64,000 bases of DNA from an uncultured Tenacibaculum sp. (GCA_947492185.1 CANLMR010000007.1:83891-147890); one strand, 5' to 3'. Counted from the first letter of the stretch, positions 34,823 through 43,809 are shown. Numbers and translations: made by a program. Notes: generated from the sequence alone by a model not told the origin.

Positions 34823-34855
34823 TTTGTTTTATTTAGTTAAATATTCGTATATTTG
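34823..34855 (+). promoter_or_regulatory. promoter of rpmB-rpmG-DUF4295: TTTG, 21 nt, TATATTTG
   Basis: TTTG at 34823-34826 and TATATTTG at 34848-34855 are separated by 21 nt and match both Bacteroidetes promoter elements. The rpmB ATG is 38 nt after the -7. It is the best-matching promoter in the window. Confidence 0.8.
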
Positions 34856-34893
34856 CACCTCGTTTAGAAATAACACCAAAAACTGTCAAGAAG

Positions 34894-35133
34894 ATGTCTA
34901 GAGTTTGTGAATTAACAGGAAAAAAAGCGATGGTAGGGAACAACGTATCTCACGCTTTAAATAGAACAAAAAGAAAATTCAACGCTAATTTAATGACTAA
35001 GCGTTTTTATATTCCAGAAGAAGATAATTGGATTACATTAAAAGTATCTGCTTCTGCATTAAAAAATATTAACAAAAAAGGAATTACAGCTGTAATTAAG
35101 GAAGCTAGAGAAAAAGGTTTCTTAACAAAGTAA
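34894..35133 (+). CDS. rpmB: 50S ribosomal protein bL28
   Basis: A 79-residue ribosomal protein beginning [32 protein letters not shown], the canonical bL28 start, and ending in the basic [11 protein letters not shown]. Only the first cysteine of the zinc-type CxxC form remains, so this is a zinc-independent variant. It opens the rpmB-rpmG-DUF4295 operon, 26 nt before rpmG. Confidence 0.97.
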   Translation: MSRVCELTGKKAMVGNNVSHALNRTKRKFNANLMTKRFYIPEEDNWITLKVSASALKNINKKGITAVIKEAREKGFLTK

Positions 35134-35159
35134 TTTTTACTAGATAAAGATATACAGAG

Positions 35160-35342
35160 ATGGCAAAAAAAGGAAATAGAGTTCAGGTTATATTAGAGTG
35201 TACTGAACACAAAGCTTCTGGTCAACCAGGAACTTCTCGTTACATCACAACTAAGAATAAAAAGAATACTCCAGATAGAATGGAATTAAAGAAATTTAAT
35301 CCAATCTTGAAGAAAATGACAGTTCATAAAGAAATTAAATAA
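35160..35342 (+). CDS. rpmG: 50S ribosomal protein bL33
   Basis: A 60-residue bL33: [48 protein letters not shown] by position 1-48 is diagnostic. Only one of the four zinc-ligand cysteines of the C+ form is present (ECTEH), so this is the zinc-free paralogue. It lies between rpmB and the DUF4295 gene, 10 nt before the latter. Confidence 0.97.
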   Translation: MAKKGNRVQVILECTEHKASGQPGTSRYITTKNKKNTPDRMELKKFNPILKKMTVHKEIK

Positions 35343-35352
35343 TTAGTAGGTC

Positions 35353-35505
35353 ATGGCAAAGAAATCAGTAGCAACGTTACAAACAGGTTCTAAGAGATTA
35401 ACTAAAGCAATCAAAATGGTAAAGTCACCAAAATCTGGTTCTTACACTTTTGTTGAAGCTATTATGGATCCTACACAAGTAAATGACTTTTTAGCAAAAA
35501 AGTAA
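35353..35505 (+). CDS. DUF4295 small ribosome-associated protein
   Basis: A 50-residue basic protein read directly from the DNA: it begins MAKKSVATLQTGSKRLTKAI, continues with MVKSPKSGSYTFVEAIM, and ends VNDFLAKK. The family is restricted to Bacteroidetes and lies next to rpmB and rpmG in many genomes. I recall that a Bacteroidetes-specific ribosomal protein (bL38) was seen in a Flavobacterium ribosome structure and may be this family; I could not check that. It is the last gene of the operon; a strong terminator follows 21 nt after the stop. Confidence 0.9.
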   Translation: MAKKSVATLQTGSKRLTKAIKMVKSPKSGSYTFVEAIMDPTQVNDFLAKK

Positions 35506-35525
35506 TTCTTGTATACAGTTTAAAG

Positions 35526-35560
35526 AAAAGCTACTTTCATTCGTGAAAGTAGCTTTTTTT
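35526..35560 (+). terminator. terminator of the ribosomal-protein operon
   Basis: A 14-bp perfect stem AAAAGCTACTTTCA / TGAAAGTAGCTTTT is capped by a TTCG tetraloop and followed by a run of T. Confidence 0.93.
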
Positions 35561-35686
35561 ATATGTCAAAATACTGTAATTTTGAGTACTTAAATCTACC
35601 AAAAGATAATTTAATGACATTTTGACTGTGATTAAAGAGTTGGTACGATTTTTTACAACTAACTAACCAGATATTAATTGCTGATT

Positions 35687-36640
35687 ATGAGTTTTTTTAA
35701 AAAAATATTCTCCAAAGAAAAAAAAGAAACATTAGATAAAGGATTGGAAAAATCTAAAGACAGCTTTTTCTCAAAACTTTCTAAAGCAGTTGCCGGAAAA
35801 TCTAAAGTAGATGACGATGTTTTAGATAATTTAGAAGAGGTTTTAGTTTCTTCTGATGTTGGGGTAAATACTACACTAAAAATTATCGATAGAATCGAAG
35901 AACGTGTTTCACGTGATAAATACTTAGGAACAGAAGAGTTGAATAAGATTCTTAGAGAAGAAATAGCAGGCTTGCTTTCTGAAACAAATGTCGGAAATGA
36001 AACAGAGTTTACAATTCCTGAAAATAAGAAGCCATATGTGTTAATGGTTGTAGGAGTAAATGGAGTTGGTAAAACGACTACTATTGGAAAATTAGCATCT
36101 CAGTTTAAAAAGAAAGGCCTGAAAGTAGTTCTAGGAGCTGCAGATACATTTAGAGCAGCAGCAATCGATCAATTACAAGTTTGGGCGGATAGAGTAGAAG
36201 TTCCTATTGTTCGTCAAGAAATGGGATCAGACCCTGCTTCAGTTGCATTTGATACGTTACAATCAGGAATAAATCAGGATGCAGATGTAATTATAATTGA
36301 TACAGCTGGGCGTTTGCATAACAAAGTAAATTTAATGAATGAGCTAACTAAAATTAAACGGGTAATGCAAAAAGTAGTAGGAGATGCTCCACACGATGTA
36401 TTATTAGTTTTAGATGGATCTACTGGTCAAAATGCATTTGAGCAAGCCAAGCAATTTACTAAAGCGACAGAAGTAACATCTTTAGCAGTTACTAAATTAG
36501 ATGGAACAGCAAAAGGTGGAGTTGTTATAGGTATTTCTGATCAGTTCCAAATTCCTGTAAAGTATATTGGTGTAGGAGAAGGGATTGATGACTTACAAGT
36601 ATTTAATAAATTTGAATTTGTAGATAGTTTTTTTAGATAA
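35687..36640 (+). CDS. ftsY: signal recognition particle receptor FtsY
   Basis: FtsY is the SRP receptor GTPase at the inner membrane, delivering ribosomes to the Sec translocon. From the ATG at 35687 it has 317 residues, without the long acidic N-terminus of enterobacteria. It starts MSFFKKIFSKEKKETLDKGLEKSK, then the NG domain: MVVGVNGVGKTTTIGKLA (G1), DTFRAAA, IDTAGRLHN (G3) and TKLDGTAKGG (G4). A TTG nine bases earlier is unlikely. It is separated from the ribosomal operon by a terminator. Confidence 0.96.
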   Translation: MSFFKKIFSKEKKETLDKGLEKSKDSFFSKLSKAVAGKSKVDDDVLDNLEEVLVSSDVGVNTTLKIIDRIEERVSRDKYLGTEELNKILREEIAGLLSETNVGNETEFTIPENKKPYVLMVVGVNGVGKTTTIGKLASQFKKKGLKVVLGAADTFRAAAIDQLQVWADRVEVPIVRQEMGSDPASVAFDTLQSGINQDADVIIIDTAGRLHNKVNLMNELTKIKRVMQKVVGDAPHDVLLVLDGSTGQNAFEQAKQFTKATEVTSLAVTKLDGTAKGGVVIGISDQFQIPVKYIGVGEGIDDLQVFNKFEFVDSFFR

Positions 36641-36663
36641 TAGAACTTCGCATAATAGAATAT

Positions 36664-36690
36664 AAAGCTCCTTTTAAAGGAGCTTTTTTA
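36664..36690 (+). terminator. terminator of ftsY
   Basis: A short hairpin AAAGCTCC / GGAGCTTT with a T/A loop is followed by six T residues, 24 nt after the ftsY stop. Confidence 0.85.
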
Positions 36691-36732
36691 TTTATATCTT
36701 TGAGTATCAATGAATCTTAAAAACTTATTATC

Positions 36733-38364
36733 GTGAATAAGGTATTAACGTTACTATTTGCTCTTTTTCTTATTGGGTGTAATAAAGAAGAAAAAGAAAT
36801 TAAATTCTTTACAAAATATGATGAAACAGCTGAGCTTAAAAGTCAGCAAGAACATCAAAATCCACGTATGAAATTCAAGTTGCTTCAGTCTAAGTTTATA
36901 GATATGAACAAAGTTTTTAAACCTTTTCAAAAAGAACTATCAACGTTTACAGAAGAAGAGTATACAAATTTGAAACCATTAATAATTGAACAATCTATAC
37001 CTTCAATCCAATATTCAATAAGGACTGGTAAGTTATCCTATGAGAAGCTTTCTTTATTTTATTTATATCGAATTAGAAAATTTGAAAGTGATTCTGCAAA
37101 GTATTTAAATGCAATTATCAGCTTGAATCCAGAAGTACTTAAAAATGCTAGAAGGAAAGACAGTATTGCGAAAACAAGAAATATTGATAATACTTCAATG
37201 TTTGGTATGCCTATTTTATTGAAAGATAATATCAATACAACAGGAATGAATACTACAGCTGGAGCGGAAGTTTTAGTTAATAACAATCCAAAAGATGCTT
37301 TTATTGTTAGCAAACTAAAAGAGAATGGAGCTTTGATTTTAGGAAAAGTTAATTTAAGTGAATGGGCATATTACTTTTGTTCAGGTTGCCCTTTAGGATA
37401 TAGTGCCGTTGGTGGACAAACTTTAAACCCTTACGGTCGTAAAGTTTTTGAAACAGGTGGTTCAAGTTCTGGTAGTGGTGTGGCAACGGCTGCAAATTAT
37501 GCTATTGCTACGATTGGAACAGAAACAGCAGGTTCTATTACATCACCATCTAGTCAAAACTCTGTAGTTGGTTTAAAGCCAACTATTGGTTTGTTAAGTA
37601 GAGATGGAATTGTTCCAATTTCAAGTACGCTAGATACTCCTGGCCCAATGACAAAGAATGTGATGGACAATTATATTTTGTTAAAAGCTTTATTAGGAAA
37701 AGATTCGAATGATAAAAAGTCATTTACGTTGGAGGATGAAGAGCAACTTTTTAAAACAAGCGATTTAAAAGATAAGAATATTGGAGTATTAACTTCACTA
37801 TTGAATGACTCAATTTATAAAAGTACTATTGAAAAAATTAAAAATGCAGGGGCTAATGTTATTGAAATTTCTCCTGAACAAACTAGTTTACAAGGTTTTT
37901 TAACATTGTTAAATATTGATATGAAACATGATTTGCCAAGTTATTTAAAAGGTAAAAGCATGCCTGTATCTTCAGTAGAAAATATAATAGAGTATAATAC
38001 GAAAGATTCTATTCTGAGAGCACCATATGGTCAGCAATTATTTGAAGGTATTGTGAATGATACAACAACTGCTACTCAATTTGAAGTTGTAAAGCAAAAC
38101 TTAAAGAAAGAAGGGTTAACTTATTTCAAAGATTTTGATGAGAAAAAGTTAGATGCTATTCTTTCTATAAATAATTACCATGCAGCGTATTCTGCTGTTG
38201 CGGAATATCCGAATCTTACAGTCCCAATGGGATATAAAGATTCAGGTGAACCAATAAGCTTAACATTTATTGGAAAGCCAAAAACAGAATTTAAATTACT
38301 GGAATTAGGTTTAGCCTTTGAAAAATTAACTCAAGTAAGAAAATTACCTCATAATTATCAATAA
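36733..38364 (+). CDS. amidase-signature-family lipoprotein
   Basis: A 543-residue amidase with a lipoprotein signal (FLIGC, Cys16), so it is probably tethered in the periplasm or at the outer membrane. The start is GTG at 36733; the next ATG would delete the lipobox. The Ser-cisSer-Lys triad is visible: Lys in GMPILLKDNINTTG, cis-Ser in GGSSSGSG and the nucleophile Ser in TAGSITSPSSQNSVVGLKPTIGLLSRDGIVPISSTLDTPGPMTK. The C-terminus has YPNLTVPMGY. The amide substrate is not known. Confidence 0.92.
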   Translation: MNKVLTLLFALFLIGCNKEEKEIKFFTKYDETAELKSQQEHQNPRMKFKLLQSKFIDMNKVFKPFQKELSTFTEEEYTNLKPLIIEQSIPSIQYSIRTGKLSYEKLSLFYLYRIRKFESDSAKYLNAIISLNPEVLKNARRKDSIAKTRNIDNTSMFGMPILLKDNINTTGMNTTAGAEVLVNNNPKDAFIVSKLKENGALILGKVNLSEWAYYFCSGCPLGYSAVGGQTLNPYGRKVFETGGSSSGSGVATAANYAIATIGTETAGSITSPSSQNSVVGLKPTIGLLSRDGIVPISSTLDTPGPMTKNVMDNYILLKALLGKDSNDKKSFTLEDEEQLFKTSDLKDKNIGVLTSLLNDSIYKSTIEKIKNAGANVIEISPEQTSLQGFLTLLNIDMKHDLPSYLKGKSMPVSSVENIIEYNTKDSILRAPYGQQLFEGIVNDTTTATQFEVVKQNLKKEGLTYFKDFDEKKLDAILSINNYHAAYSAVAEYPNLTVPMGYKDSGEPISLTFIGKPKTEFKLLELGLAFEKLTQVRKLPHNYQ

Positions 38365-38445
38365 AAAATATAATTTTTAAAAATTGTGGAGCCGTAAAAA
38401 TTAGATATTTTTACCGCTAGTATATTTAATAACTACTATAAAAAC

Positions 38446-39924
38446 ATGAGAAAAAAACTTTTACTACTATCACTTTTATTAACTTTTACGTTAACATCTC
38501 AAATATCTGATATTTCTGAGTTGGCTAATGGGAAACTTTTAAAATTCACTTCAATAAAAGAATCTAATGGAGCTATTTATGGTTATGTTATGATTTCTGA
38601 GTTAGATGAAATAGACAAAGATCATATAAGATATGAATATATAATATTAGATAAAAATCTGAATAAAGTAGCTAATGGTAATTTTAATGAAAAAGATTAT
38701 AGAGGATTATATACTAGATTTGGTGCTATTAGTAAAGTAAAAGATAAGTTACTCATGACTGTGACTCACTTTAGTGCAAGTCCTATAGAATATTATAGCC
38801 TTTATAATACATTTAGAATTATCAATATTACTGAGAATAAAGTTTCTGAACCATTCTATTTCAACGAAGAAAAAGCATTTATAAATGGAGAAAGACCTAA
38901 TAAAAAGTTTTTAAGAACTATAAGGAAAAATAGAGTTGTTTACCCAATAGCTACACAATCTGGATTTCTATTAAATGATTTCTTAATTCCTAATATAGGT
39001 TTTAAAACCTCACAAACTATGAGGATGTATGATATTGAGAAAAATAAAAAGTGGGAGCATGTAGCTAATAAAGAAGAACTAAAAGGGGTTAAAGTTAATG
39101 AGATTATTGACGATGAAAACTTTTTATACTCATTTACTAATAAGAAAACTAAAATGGTTACTATACATAGTTTAGATCCAAATACAGGAAAAGAAATTTT
39201 TCGATATGTAATGGAAAAAGAAGGTTCTAAAGCAAATCACATGTATAATATTGAAGATTTAGGAGATAGATATGTGATTATTGGTAAAATGAGCCCTTTT
39301 CATAGAAAGGGTTATGATTCTGAGAAATCTTTAGGGGTTTTTAGAATAGAGTTAGATAAAAAAGGGAACGAGCTATCTAAAAATTATTTTTTCTGGAATC
39401 AAGCTCGTCAATTTATTGAAATAAATCAAAAAGGAAAAACTAAGGATGGTTTTAGGTTGATAGCTAAGAATTTTTATGTTTTTAAAGATGGAACAATTTC
39501 GGTATTGACAGAAAAGCGTAAACCAAATAAAGGATTGTTTGGAACTACAAGTTATAGAACTGCAGATTTTGTAATCTTAAATTTTGATAAAGATTTTAAC
39601 TTAAAAAGCTTAGATAAAATTGAAAAAGATTTATCTAAATATTCATTCTCTGATTATCTATATTCTCAAAAAGTAAAAGATGGTAATGGAGTAGTTTTCT
39701 TTTACAATGACCATAAAGAGATGGAAGGTGATAGTAAGAAAAAAAATTGGGTTTTAGGTATAGTAAGTATTGTAAATGGTAAACTTAATCATGAACAAAT
39801 CCCAATGTCATCAGAAGATCATTTTATTATTCCTTACATAGCTAAAGAAGGTTATATTTTATTGAGGGAGCTAAATAAAGATTCTGATTACGATCAATTG
39901 CGACTAGAAAAATTAAACTATTAA
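38446..39924 (+). CDS. secreted protein of unknown function
   Basis: A 492-residue protein with a signal peptide (KKLLLLSLLLTFTLTSQ). I do not recognise the family. The mature protein alternates short strands and turns: YEYIILDKNLNKVANGNF, FYFNEEKAFINGERPNKKF, MYDIEKNKKWEHVANKEEL, YVIIGKMSPF, DFVILNFDKDFNLKSL, a layout compatible with a repeated beta-blade (propeller-like) fold in which each strand reports 'x is doing y' type segments. No catalytic motif is evident. A terminator shared with the convergent M48 gene follows. Confidence 0.6.
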   Translation: MRKKLLLLSLLLTFTLTSQISDISELANGKLLKFTSIKESNGAIYGYVMISELDEIDKDHIRYEYIILDKNLNKVANGNFNEKDYRGLYTRFGAISKVKDKLLMTVTHFSASPIEYYSLYNTFRIINITENKVSEPFYFNEEKAFINGERPNKKFLRTIRKNRVVYPIATQSGFLLNDFLIPNIGFKTSQTMRMYDIEKNKKWEHVANKEELKGVKVNEIIDDENFLYSFTNKKTKMVTIHSLDPNTGKEIFRYVMEKEGSKANHMYNIEDLGDRYVIIGKMSPFHRKGYDSEKSLGVFRIELDKKGNELSKNYFFWNQARQFIEINQKGKTKDGFRLIAKNFYVFKDGTISVLTEKRKPNKGLFGTTSYRTADFVILNFDKDFNLKSLDKIEKDLSKYSFSDYLYSQKVKDGNGVVFFYNDHKEMEGDSKKKNWVLGIVSIVNGKLNHEQIPMSSEDHFIIPYIAKEGYILLRELNKDSDYDQLRLEKLNY

Positions 39925-39930
39925 TAAATA

Positions 39931-39959
39931 AAAAAGCGAAGATTAATCTTCGCTTTTTT
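39931..39959. terminator. bidirectional terminator overlapping the M48 stop codon
   Basis: AAAAAGCGAAGATT and AATCTTCGCTTTTTT form a near-perfect palindrome centred at about 39944. The M48 gene's TAA (39943-39945) lies at its centre, so its last codons encode one arm of the hairpin. Confidence 0.85.
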
Positions 39960-41262
39960 GTTGAGTATAATAATCAGCAATTTGCTTAATTTCATTTAAC
40001 CTTAAATTCCATAAAAAACTTAAGAATTGCTGATAGCTTTTATCTTGTTTGTTTGGAATGATTTTATCTACATGTCTGTTAAATTGATATTTTTTCTTTG
40101 CTTCATAAAGCTTAGTAAAATTAATACCTAACCACTTCTTGTAGTAAGAGTTTTCAGGTTTTTCCATCAGTTTATTTAATATTGAGTAAATGCTTAAACC
40201 ATAAGATTCATTATAAAATAGATTTATAATACTTTCTTGATTAGCAATTTCTTTTAACTTTTTAAAGTTTGAATTGGATTCATTTTTTAATTCCTTTGAT
40301 CCAGAAAAATCAGTAGAAAATATCCTTTTCAAGTTGGTTATTCTTTCATCTAATTCAGGATGAGACTTTAATGAATCTTTGTCTATTTTATTTTTAAAAT
40401 GATTGTAGTTGTAAGAATCAAAATCTTCAATCTTCATCCATTCGTGCTTAAAAGGTTGCTCAGGTAAATCAAAGAATGTTTTATATACTGTTGAATCTAC
40501 TTTTATATTTGGTAACGAATCGTAATTCTTTAATAAATACAAAGTCTGTAAATATTCATTTGCAGAAAGCTTAGTGTTTTTATATAACAGGTATCCTAAA
40601 GAATCGGCTTCTACTTCTTGTTTTCTTCTTTTTTCGCTATTGTTGTACAAGATATTCTTCAATACAGAAAAAGCTTCTGAATGAGTATTATATCTTTTTT
40701 TTCGTATTCTTTTTACTTGCTGTTTTTTCTCCTTTGAAATTTCCATTTTTGCTCTGGAAACTATTGTGTTTTCAGTATGATTTAGAAGTTGGTGTGCAAT
40801 TTCATGAGTTATAACTGAGATTAATTGCTGTTCATTGTCTAGGTATGAAAACAATCCCATGTTTAAAAAAATCAAACCCCTACCCATACTTAATGCATTC
40901 GGTGAGTTTTGCTTAATTACGAATACACTAATTTTCTCATCAATTATATTTTTATTGTTGGTAATTATACTATTGGTTAATGAATCTATATATCCTTTAA
41001 AAGTAGCATTGAGTACGACTCTCTTTTTTCGAATGCTTTTTGAAATATCATCATGAATTCTATTAAAAGAAGCGGTGATTCCTTTTCTTAGCTTACCTCT
41101 ATACCTTTTCTTTATTTGCTTTTCTAATAATTGAAAATCGGTATCGATCTTTTTAAGTAAATCACTTCTTTTTTCATAGTTTGAAGTATCTAAAGCAATA
41201 TAGTTTTGGGAAAAAGAGATGAAGGAGACTAAGAAAAATAATAGCAAAAATCTTTTTTTCAT
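39943..41262 (-). CDS. secreted M48-family metalloprotease
   Basis: A 439-residue exported zinc protease from the ATG at 41262, which gives the signal peptide KKRFLLLFFLVSFISFSQ; an earlier ATG at 41364 would overlap rimO. The catalytic motif is VITHEIAHQLLNHTE (HExxH, about 167-181), and the third zinc ligand Glu is in RRKQEVEADSLGYLLYK. Lys/Arg-rich tracts (about 190-205) flank the motif. It probably acts on periplasmic or envelope proteins, as BepA/YcaL-type proteases do, which is an inference. The C-terminus coincides with the terminator hairpin. Confidence 0.88.
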   Translation of the reverse strand: MKKRFLLLFFLVSFISFSQNYIALDTSNYEKRSDLLKKIDTDFQLLEKQIKKRYRGKLRKGITASFNRIHDDISKSIRKKRVVLNATFKGYIDSLTNSIITNNKNIIDEKISVFVIKQNSPNALSMGRGLIFLNMGLFSYLDNEQQLISVITHEIAHQLLNHTENTIVSRAKMEISKEKKQQVKRIRKKRYNTHSEAFSVLKNILYNNSEKRRKQEVEADSLGYLLYKNTKLSANEYLQTLYLLKNYDSLPNIKVDSTVYKTFFDLPEQPFKHEWMKIEDFDSYNYNHFKNKIDKDSLKSHPELDERITNLKRIFSTDFSGSKELKNESNSNFKKLKEIANQESIINLFYNESYGLSIYSILNKLMEKPENSYYKKWLGINFTKLYEAKKKYQFNRHVDKIIPNKQDKSYQQFLSFLWNLRLNEIKQIADYYTQQKSED

Positions 41263-41312
41263 ACAAAATGTATTTTTTGAGCAAGATACCAATATTTTTA
41301 AGGAAATAGCAG

Positions 41313-41320
41313 TAATTTTG
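41313..41320 (+). promoter_or_regulatory. rimO -7 element (TAATTTTG)
   Basis: TAATTTTG matches TAnnTTTG 20 nt before the rimO ATG, within the divergent gap to the M48 gene. No -33 TTG was found. Confidence 0.5.
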
Positions 41321-41340
41321 TACTCCTTAAATTCAGATAG

Positions 41341-42693
41341 ATGCGTACTAAATCTACAAAGCAAAATAAGATAAATGTAGTAACCCTAGGTTGTTCTAAA
41401 AACGTTTACGATAGTGAAGTGTTAATGGGACAATTAAAAGCCAATGGTAAAAATGTAGTTCATGAAGATCCAGAAGATGATGGTAATATCGTGGTTATAA
41501 ATACGTGTGGTTTTATTGGTAAGGCTAAAGAAGAAAGTGTAGATACAATTTTACATTATGCACAACGTAAAGAGGCAGGTGAAGTAGATAAGGTTTATGT
41601 AACGGGATGTTTAAGTGAGCGTTATAAACCAGATTTAGAGCAAGAAATTACTAATGTAGATCAATATTTTGGCACGCATGATTTACCTAATCTATTAAAG
41701 GTTTTAGAGGCAGATTATAAGCACGAATTAATAGGAGAGCGTTTAACAACAACTCCTCAACACTATGCGTATTTAAAAATAGCAGAAGGATGTGATCGTC
41801 CTTGTTCGTTCTGTGCAATTCCATTAATGAGAGGTAAACACAAATCTACTCCAATTGAAGAGTTGATTATCGAAGCAACCAAATTAGCAGAATCTGGAAT
41901 TAAGGAAATAATGTTAATCGCTCAAGATTTAACATATTATGGATTAGACATCTATAAAAAAAGAGCATTAGCTGATTTATTAAAAGAATTGGTTAAAGTA
42001 GAAGGAATTGAGTGGATTCGTTTACATTATGCATTTCCAAGTGGGTTTCCAATGGATGTGTTAGCTGTAATGAGAGATGAACCAAAGGTTTGTAATTATT
42101 TAGATATTCCTTTACAACATATCAATACAGAGATTTTAAAGTCGATGAAACGTGGTACTACTCACGAAAAAACTACAAACTTAATTCATAAGTTTAGAGA
42201 GTATGTTCCTAATATGGCAATTCGTACAACATTAATTGTTGGTTACCCTGGGGAAACTGAAGAGCAATTCCAAGAATTAAAGGATTGGGTAGAAGAAATG
42301 CGTTTTGAACGTTTAGGTGCTTTTGAATATTCTCATGAAGAAAATACCGGAGCTTATGTTTTAGAGGATGATGTTCCTGCTGATGTAAAGTTCCGAAGAG
42401 TAAATGAAATCATGGAAGTTCAAAGTCAGATTTCTTGGGAATTAAATCAAGAAAAGATTGGTGAAACTTTCCGTTGTTTATTTGATAGAAAAGATGGAGA
42501 GCACTATTATGGAAGAACAGAGTTTGATTCTCCTGATGTTGATAATGACGTAATTGTTGATGCCAGAGAACACTACATAAAGCTTGGTGAATTTATTGAT
42601 ATTGAAATTTACGACGCTGGTGATTTTGATTTATACGGAACTCCGACAGTAAAACAAGAACGTCCTGTTCCTTTAAATAAGAGGAAGAAATAA
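41341..42693 (+). CDS. rimO: ribosomal protein uS12 methylthiotransferase RimO
   Basis: RimO adds a methylthio group to Asp89 of uS12, using two Fe-S clusters. The 450-residue protein has VVTLGCSKNVYDSEVLMGQL (N-terminal UPF0004 domain), VVINTCGFIGKAKEESVD and GCLSERYKPDLE, which supply the auxiliary cluster cysteines. The radical SAM motif is EGCDRPCSFCAIPLMRGKHKS (CxxxCxxC). A C-terminal TRAM domain follows (ETFRCLFDRKDGEHYYGRTEFDSPDVDN). It distinguishes itself from MiaB by GCSKN at the start. Flanking genes are not related. Confidence 0.95.
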   Translation: MRTKSTKQNKINVVTLGCSKNVYDSEVLMGQLKANGKNVVHEDPEDDGNIVVINTCGFIGKAKEESVDTILHYAQRKEAGEVDKVYVTGCLSERYKPDLEQEITNVDQYFGTHDLPNLLKVLEADYKHELIGERLTTTPQHYAYLKIAEGCDRPCSFCAIPLMRGKHKSTPIEELIIEATKLAESGIKEIMLIAQDLTYYGLDIYKKRALADLLKELVKVEGIEWIRLHYAFPSGFPMDVLAVMRDEPKVCNYLDIPLQHINTEILKSMKRGTTHEKTTNLIHKFREYVPNMAIRTTLIVGYPGETEEQFQELKDWVEEMRFERLGAFEYSHEENTGAYVLEDDVPADVKFRRVNEIMEVQSQISWELNQEKIGETFRCLFDRKDGEHYYGRTEFDSPDVDNDVIVDAREHYIKLGEFIDIEIYDAGDFDLYGTPTVKQERPVPLNKRKK

Positions 42694-42729
42694 AACATTA
42701 CGTAACAATTTGATTTGTAGTTCGTCTTC

Positions 42730-42743
42730 TGGTTAATTAACCA
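42730..42743. promoter_or_regulatory. 14-bp palindrome upstream of the DUF4386 gene
   Basis: TGGTTAATTAACCA is a perfect 14-bp palindrome ending 11 nt before the ATG at 42755. Its position suits an operator, but no adjacent regulator gene is present. Confidence 0.4.
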
Positions 42744-42754
42744 AAAGAAAAACT

Positions 42755-43408
42755 ATGAATTCTAATCAAAAAACCGCAAGAATAGTTGGCGTTTTATTCC
42801 TTTTAATTTTTATTTCTGGGGTAACTGTTTATCAAATTTTACAAGCACCATTATTTTCAGATAATTTTTTAAAAGAAACTGTAGCTTATCAAGATCAGCT
42901 TATCGGTTCTACTTTGTTAAATATGTTTAGTGGAATACTTTCTATTTGTATAGCAGTATTACTATTTTCAATTTTTAAAAAGTATAATACCAATCTAGCT
43001 AGATTGTATTTTGCATTTACTTTACTAAATTTTATAGCAATTGTTATTGATAATGGAAGTGTTTTTTCACTATTAGAGTTTAGTAAGGTTTCTTCCGAAA
43101 TTAGCAATATTGATACTTTAAATGCACTACAAAAAGTGTTCTTCGAAAAACATTGGTGGACGCATTACATTTCACTATTAACATCTTGTTTTCCTGTTTT
43201 TGTATTGTATTACACATTGTTTGTAACCAAGTTGGTTCCGAAAATAATTTCAATTATTGGAATTATAGCTTCAATTTTAATGTTTGTAGAAATGTTGTCT
43301 TCAATTTTCGGAAATGGTATAAGTATGAATTTAATGTTACCAATGGCATTTGTTCAGTTATTATTACCCATTTTGTTACTAATAAAAGGATTTAAAGAAG
43401 ATGAATAG
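42755..43408 (+). CDS. DUF4386 membrane protein
   Basis: A 217-residue integral membrane protein with about six hydrophobic segments. It begins with MNSNQKTARIVGVLFLLIFISGVTVYQIL, the family's typical RxxGxLFLLxxxSG start, and contains ARLYFAFTLLNFIAIVIDNGSVFSLLEFSK and LVPKIISIIGIIASILMFVEML. The function is unknown. A palindrome lies immediately upstream. It appears to be a single-gene transcript. Confidence 0.85.
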   Translation: MNSNQKTARIVGVLFLLIFISGVTVYQILQAPLFSDNFLKETVAYQDQLIGSTLLNMFSGILSICIAVLLFSIFKKYNTNLARLYFAFTLLNFIAIVIDNGSVFSLLEFSKVSSEISNIDTLNALQKVFFEKHWWTHYISLLTSCFPVFVLYYTLFVTKLVPKIISIIGIIASILMFVEMLSSIFGNGISMNLMLPMAFVQLLLPILLLIKGFKEDE

Positions 43409-43500
43409 TTGGATGTTTAAAATACTTATTACTAGGTATTTTATGGACTTATGATTTAAAATAGTTTTGAGGCATAGTTAATCATTAAACTTTTTTAATC

Positions 43501-43809
43501 ATGAAAAAATCCATTTATATTTTCAGTTTTTTATTAGTGAGTTCATTTTTTATTATGTCTTGTGAAACAGATTCAGATGAAGAAAATTTAGATTCTGGTT
43601 CTGGTAATTGTAATGCAGATCGAATAGAACAACTATCGGTAGCAGTTTCTGACACTGGTGTTGCTTTTGCGGGTAACCAAACGAATGCAAATTGTATTGC
43701 ATATAATAATGCCTTAACAGCGTTTATTAACGAAGCAGAGAATTGTCCTGAAGTACAAGCTCAAGTAAATCAATTAAAAGAATTACAAGCATTATTAACT
43801 TGTAATTAA
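43501..43809 (+). CDS. small lipoprotein of unknown function
   Basis: A 102-residue lipoprotein with lipobox FIMSC (Cys21), followed by a short acidic Ser/Gly linker (ETDSDEENLDSGSG). The mature domain has four further cysteines, NCNADR, ANCIAY, ENCPEV and LTCN, evenly enough spaced to suggest two disulfides in a helical bundle. I do not recognise the family. A terminator follows 22 nt after the stop. Confidence 0.65.
   Translation: MKKSIYIFSFLLVSSFFIMSCETDSDEENLDSGSGNCNADRIEQLSVAVSDTGVAFAGNQTNANCIAYNNALTAFINEAENCPEVQAQVNQLKELQALLTCN

Noticed and set aside
38391..38417. Inverted repeat GTAAAAAT / ATTTTTAC upstream of the secreted protein gene
   Set aside because: The stem is A+T only, and TATTTTTAC within it is more simply a weak -7 element.
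41264..41364. Upstream ATG extension of the M48 protease gene
   Set aside because: It overlaps the start of rimO and removes the signal peptide from the N-terminus.
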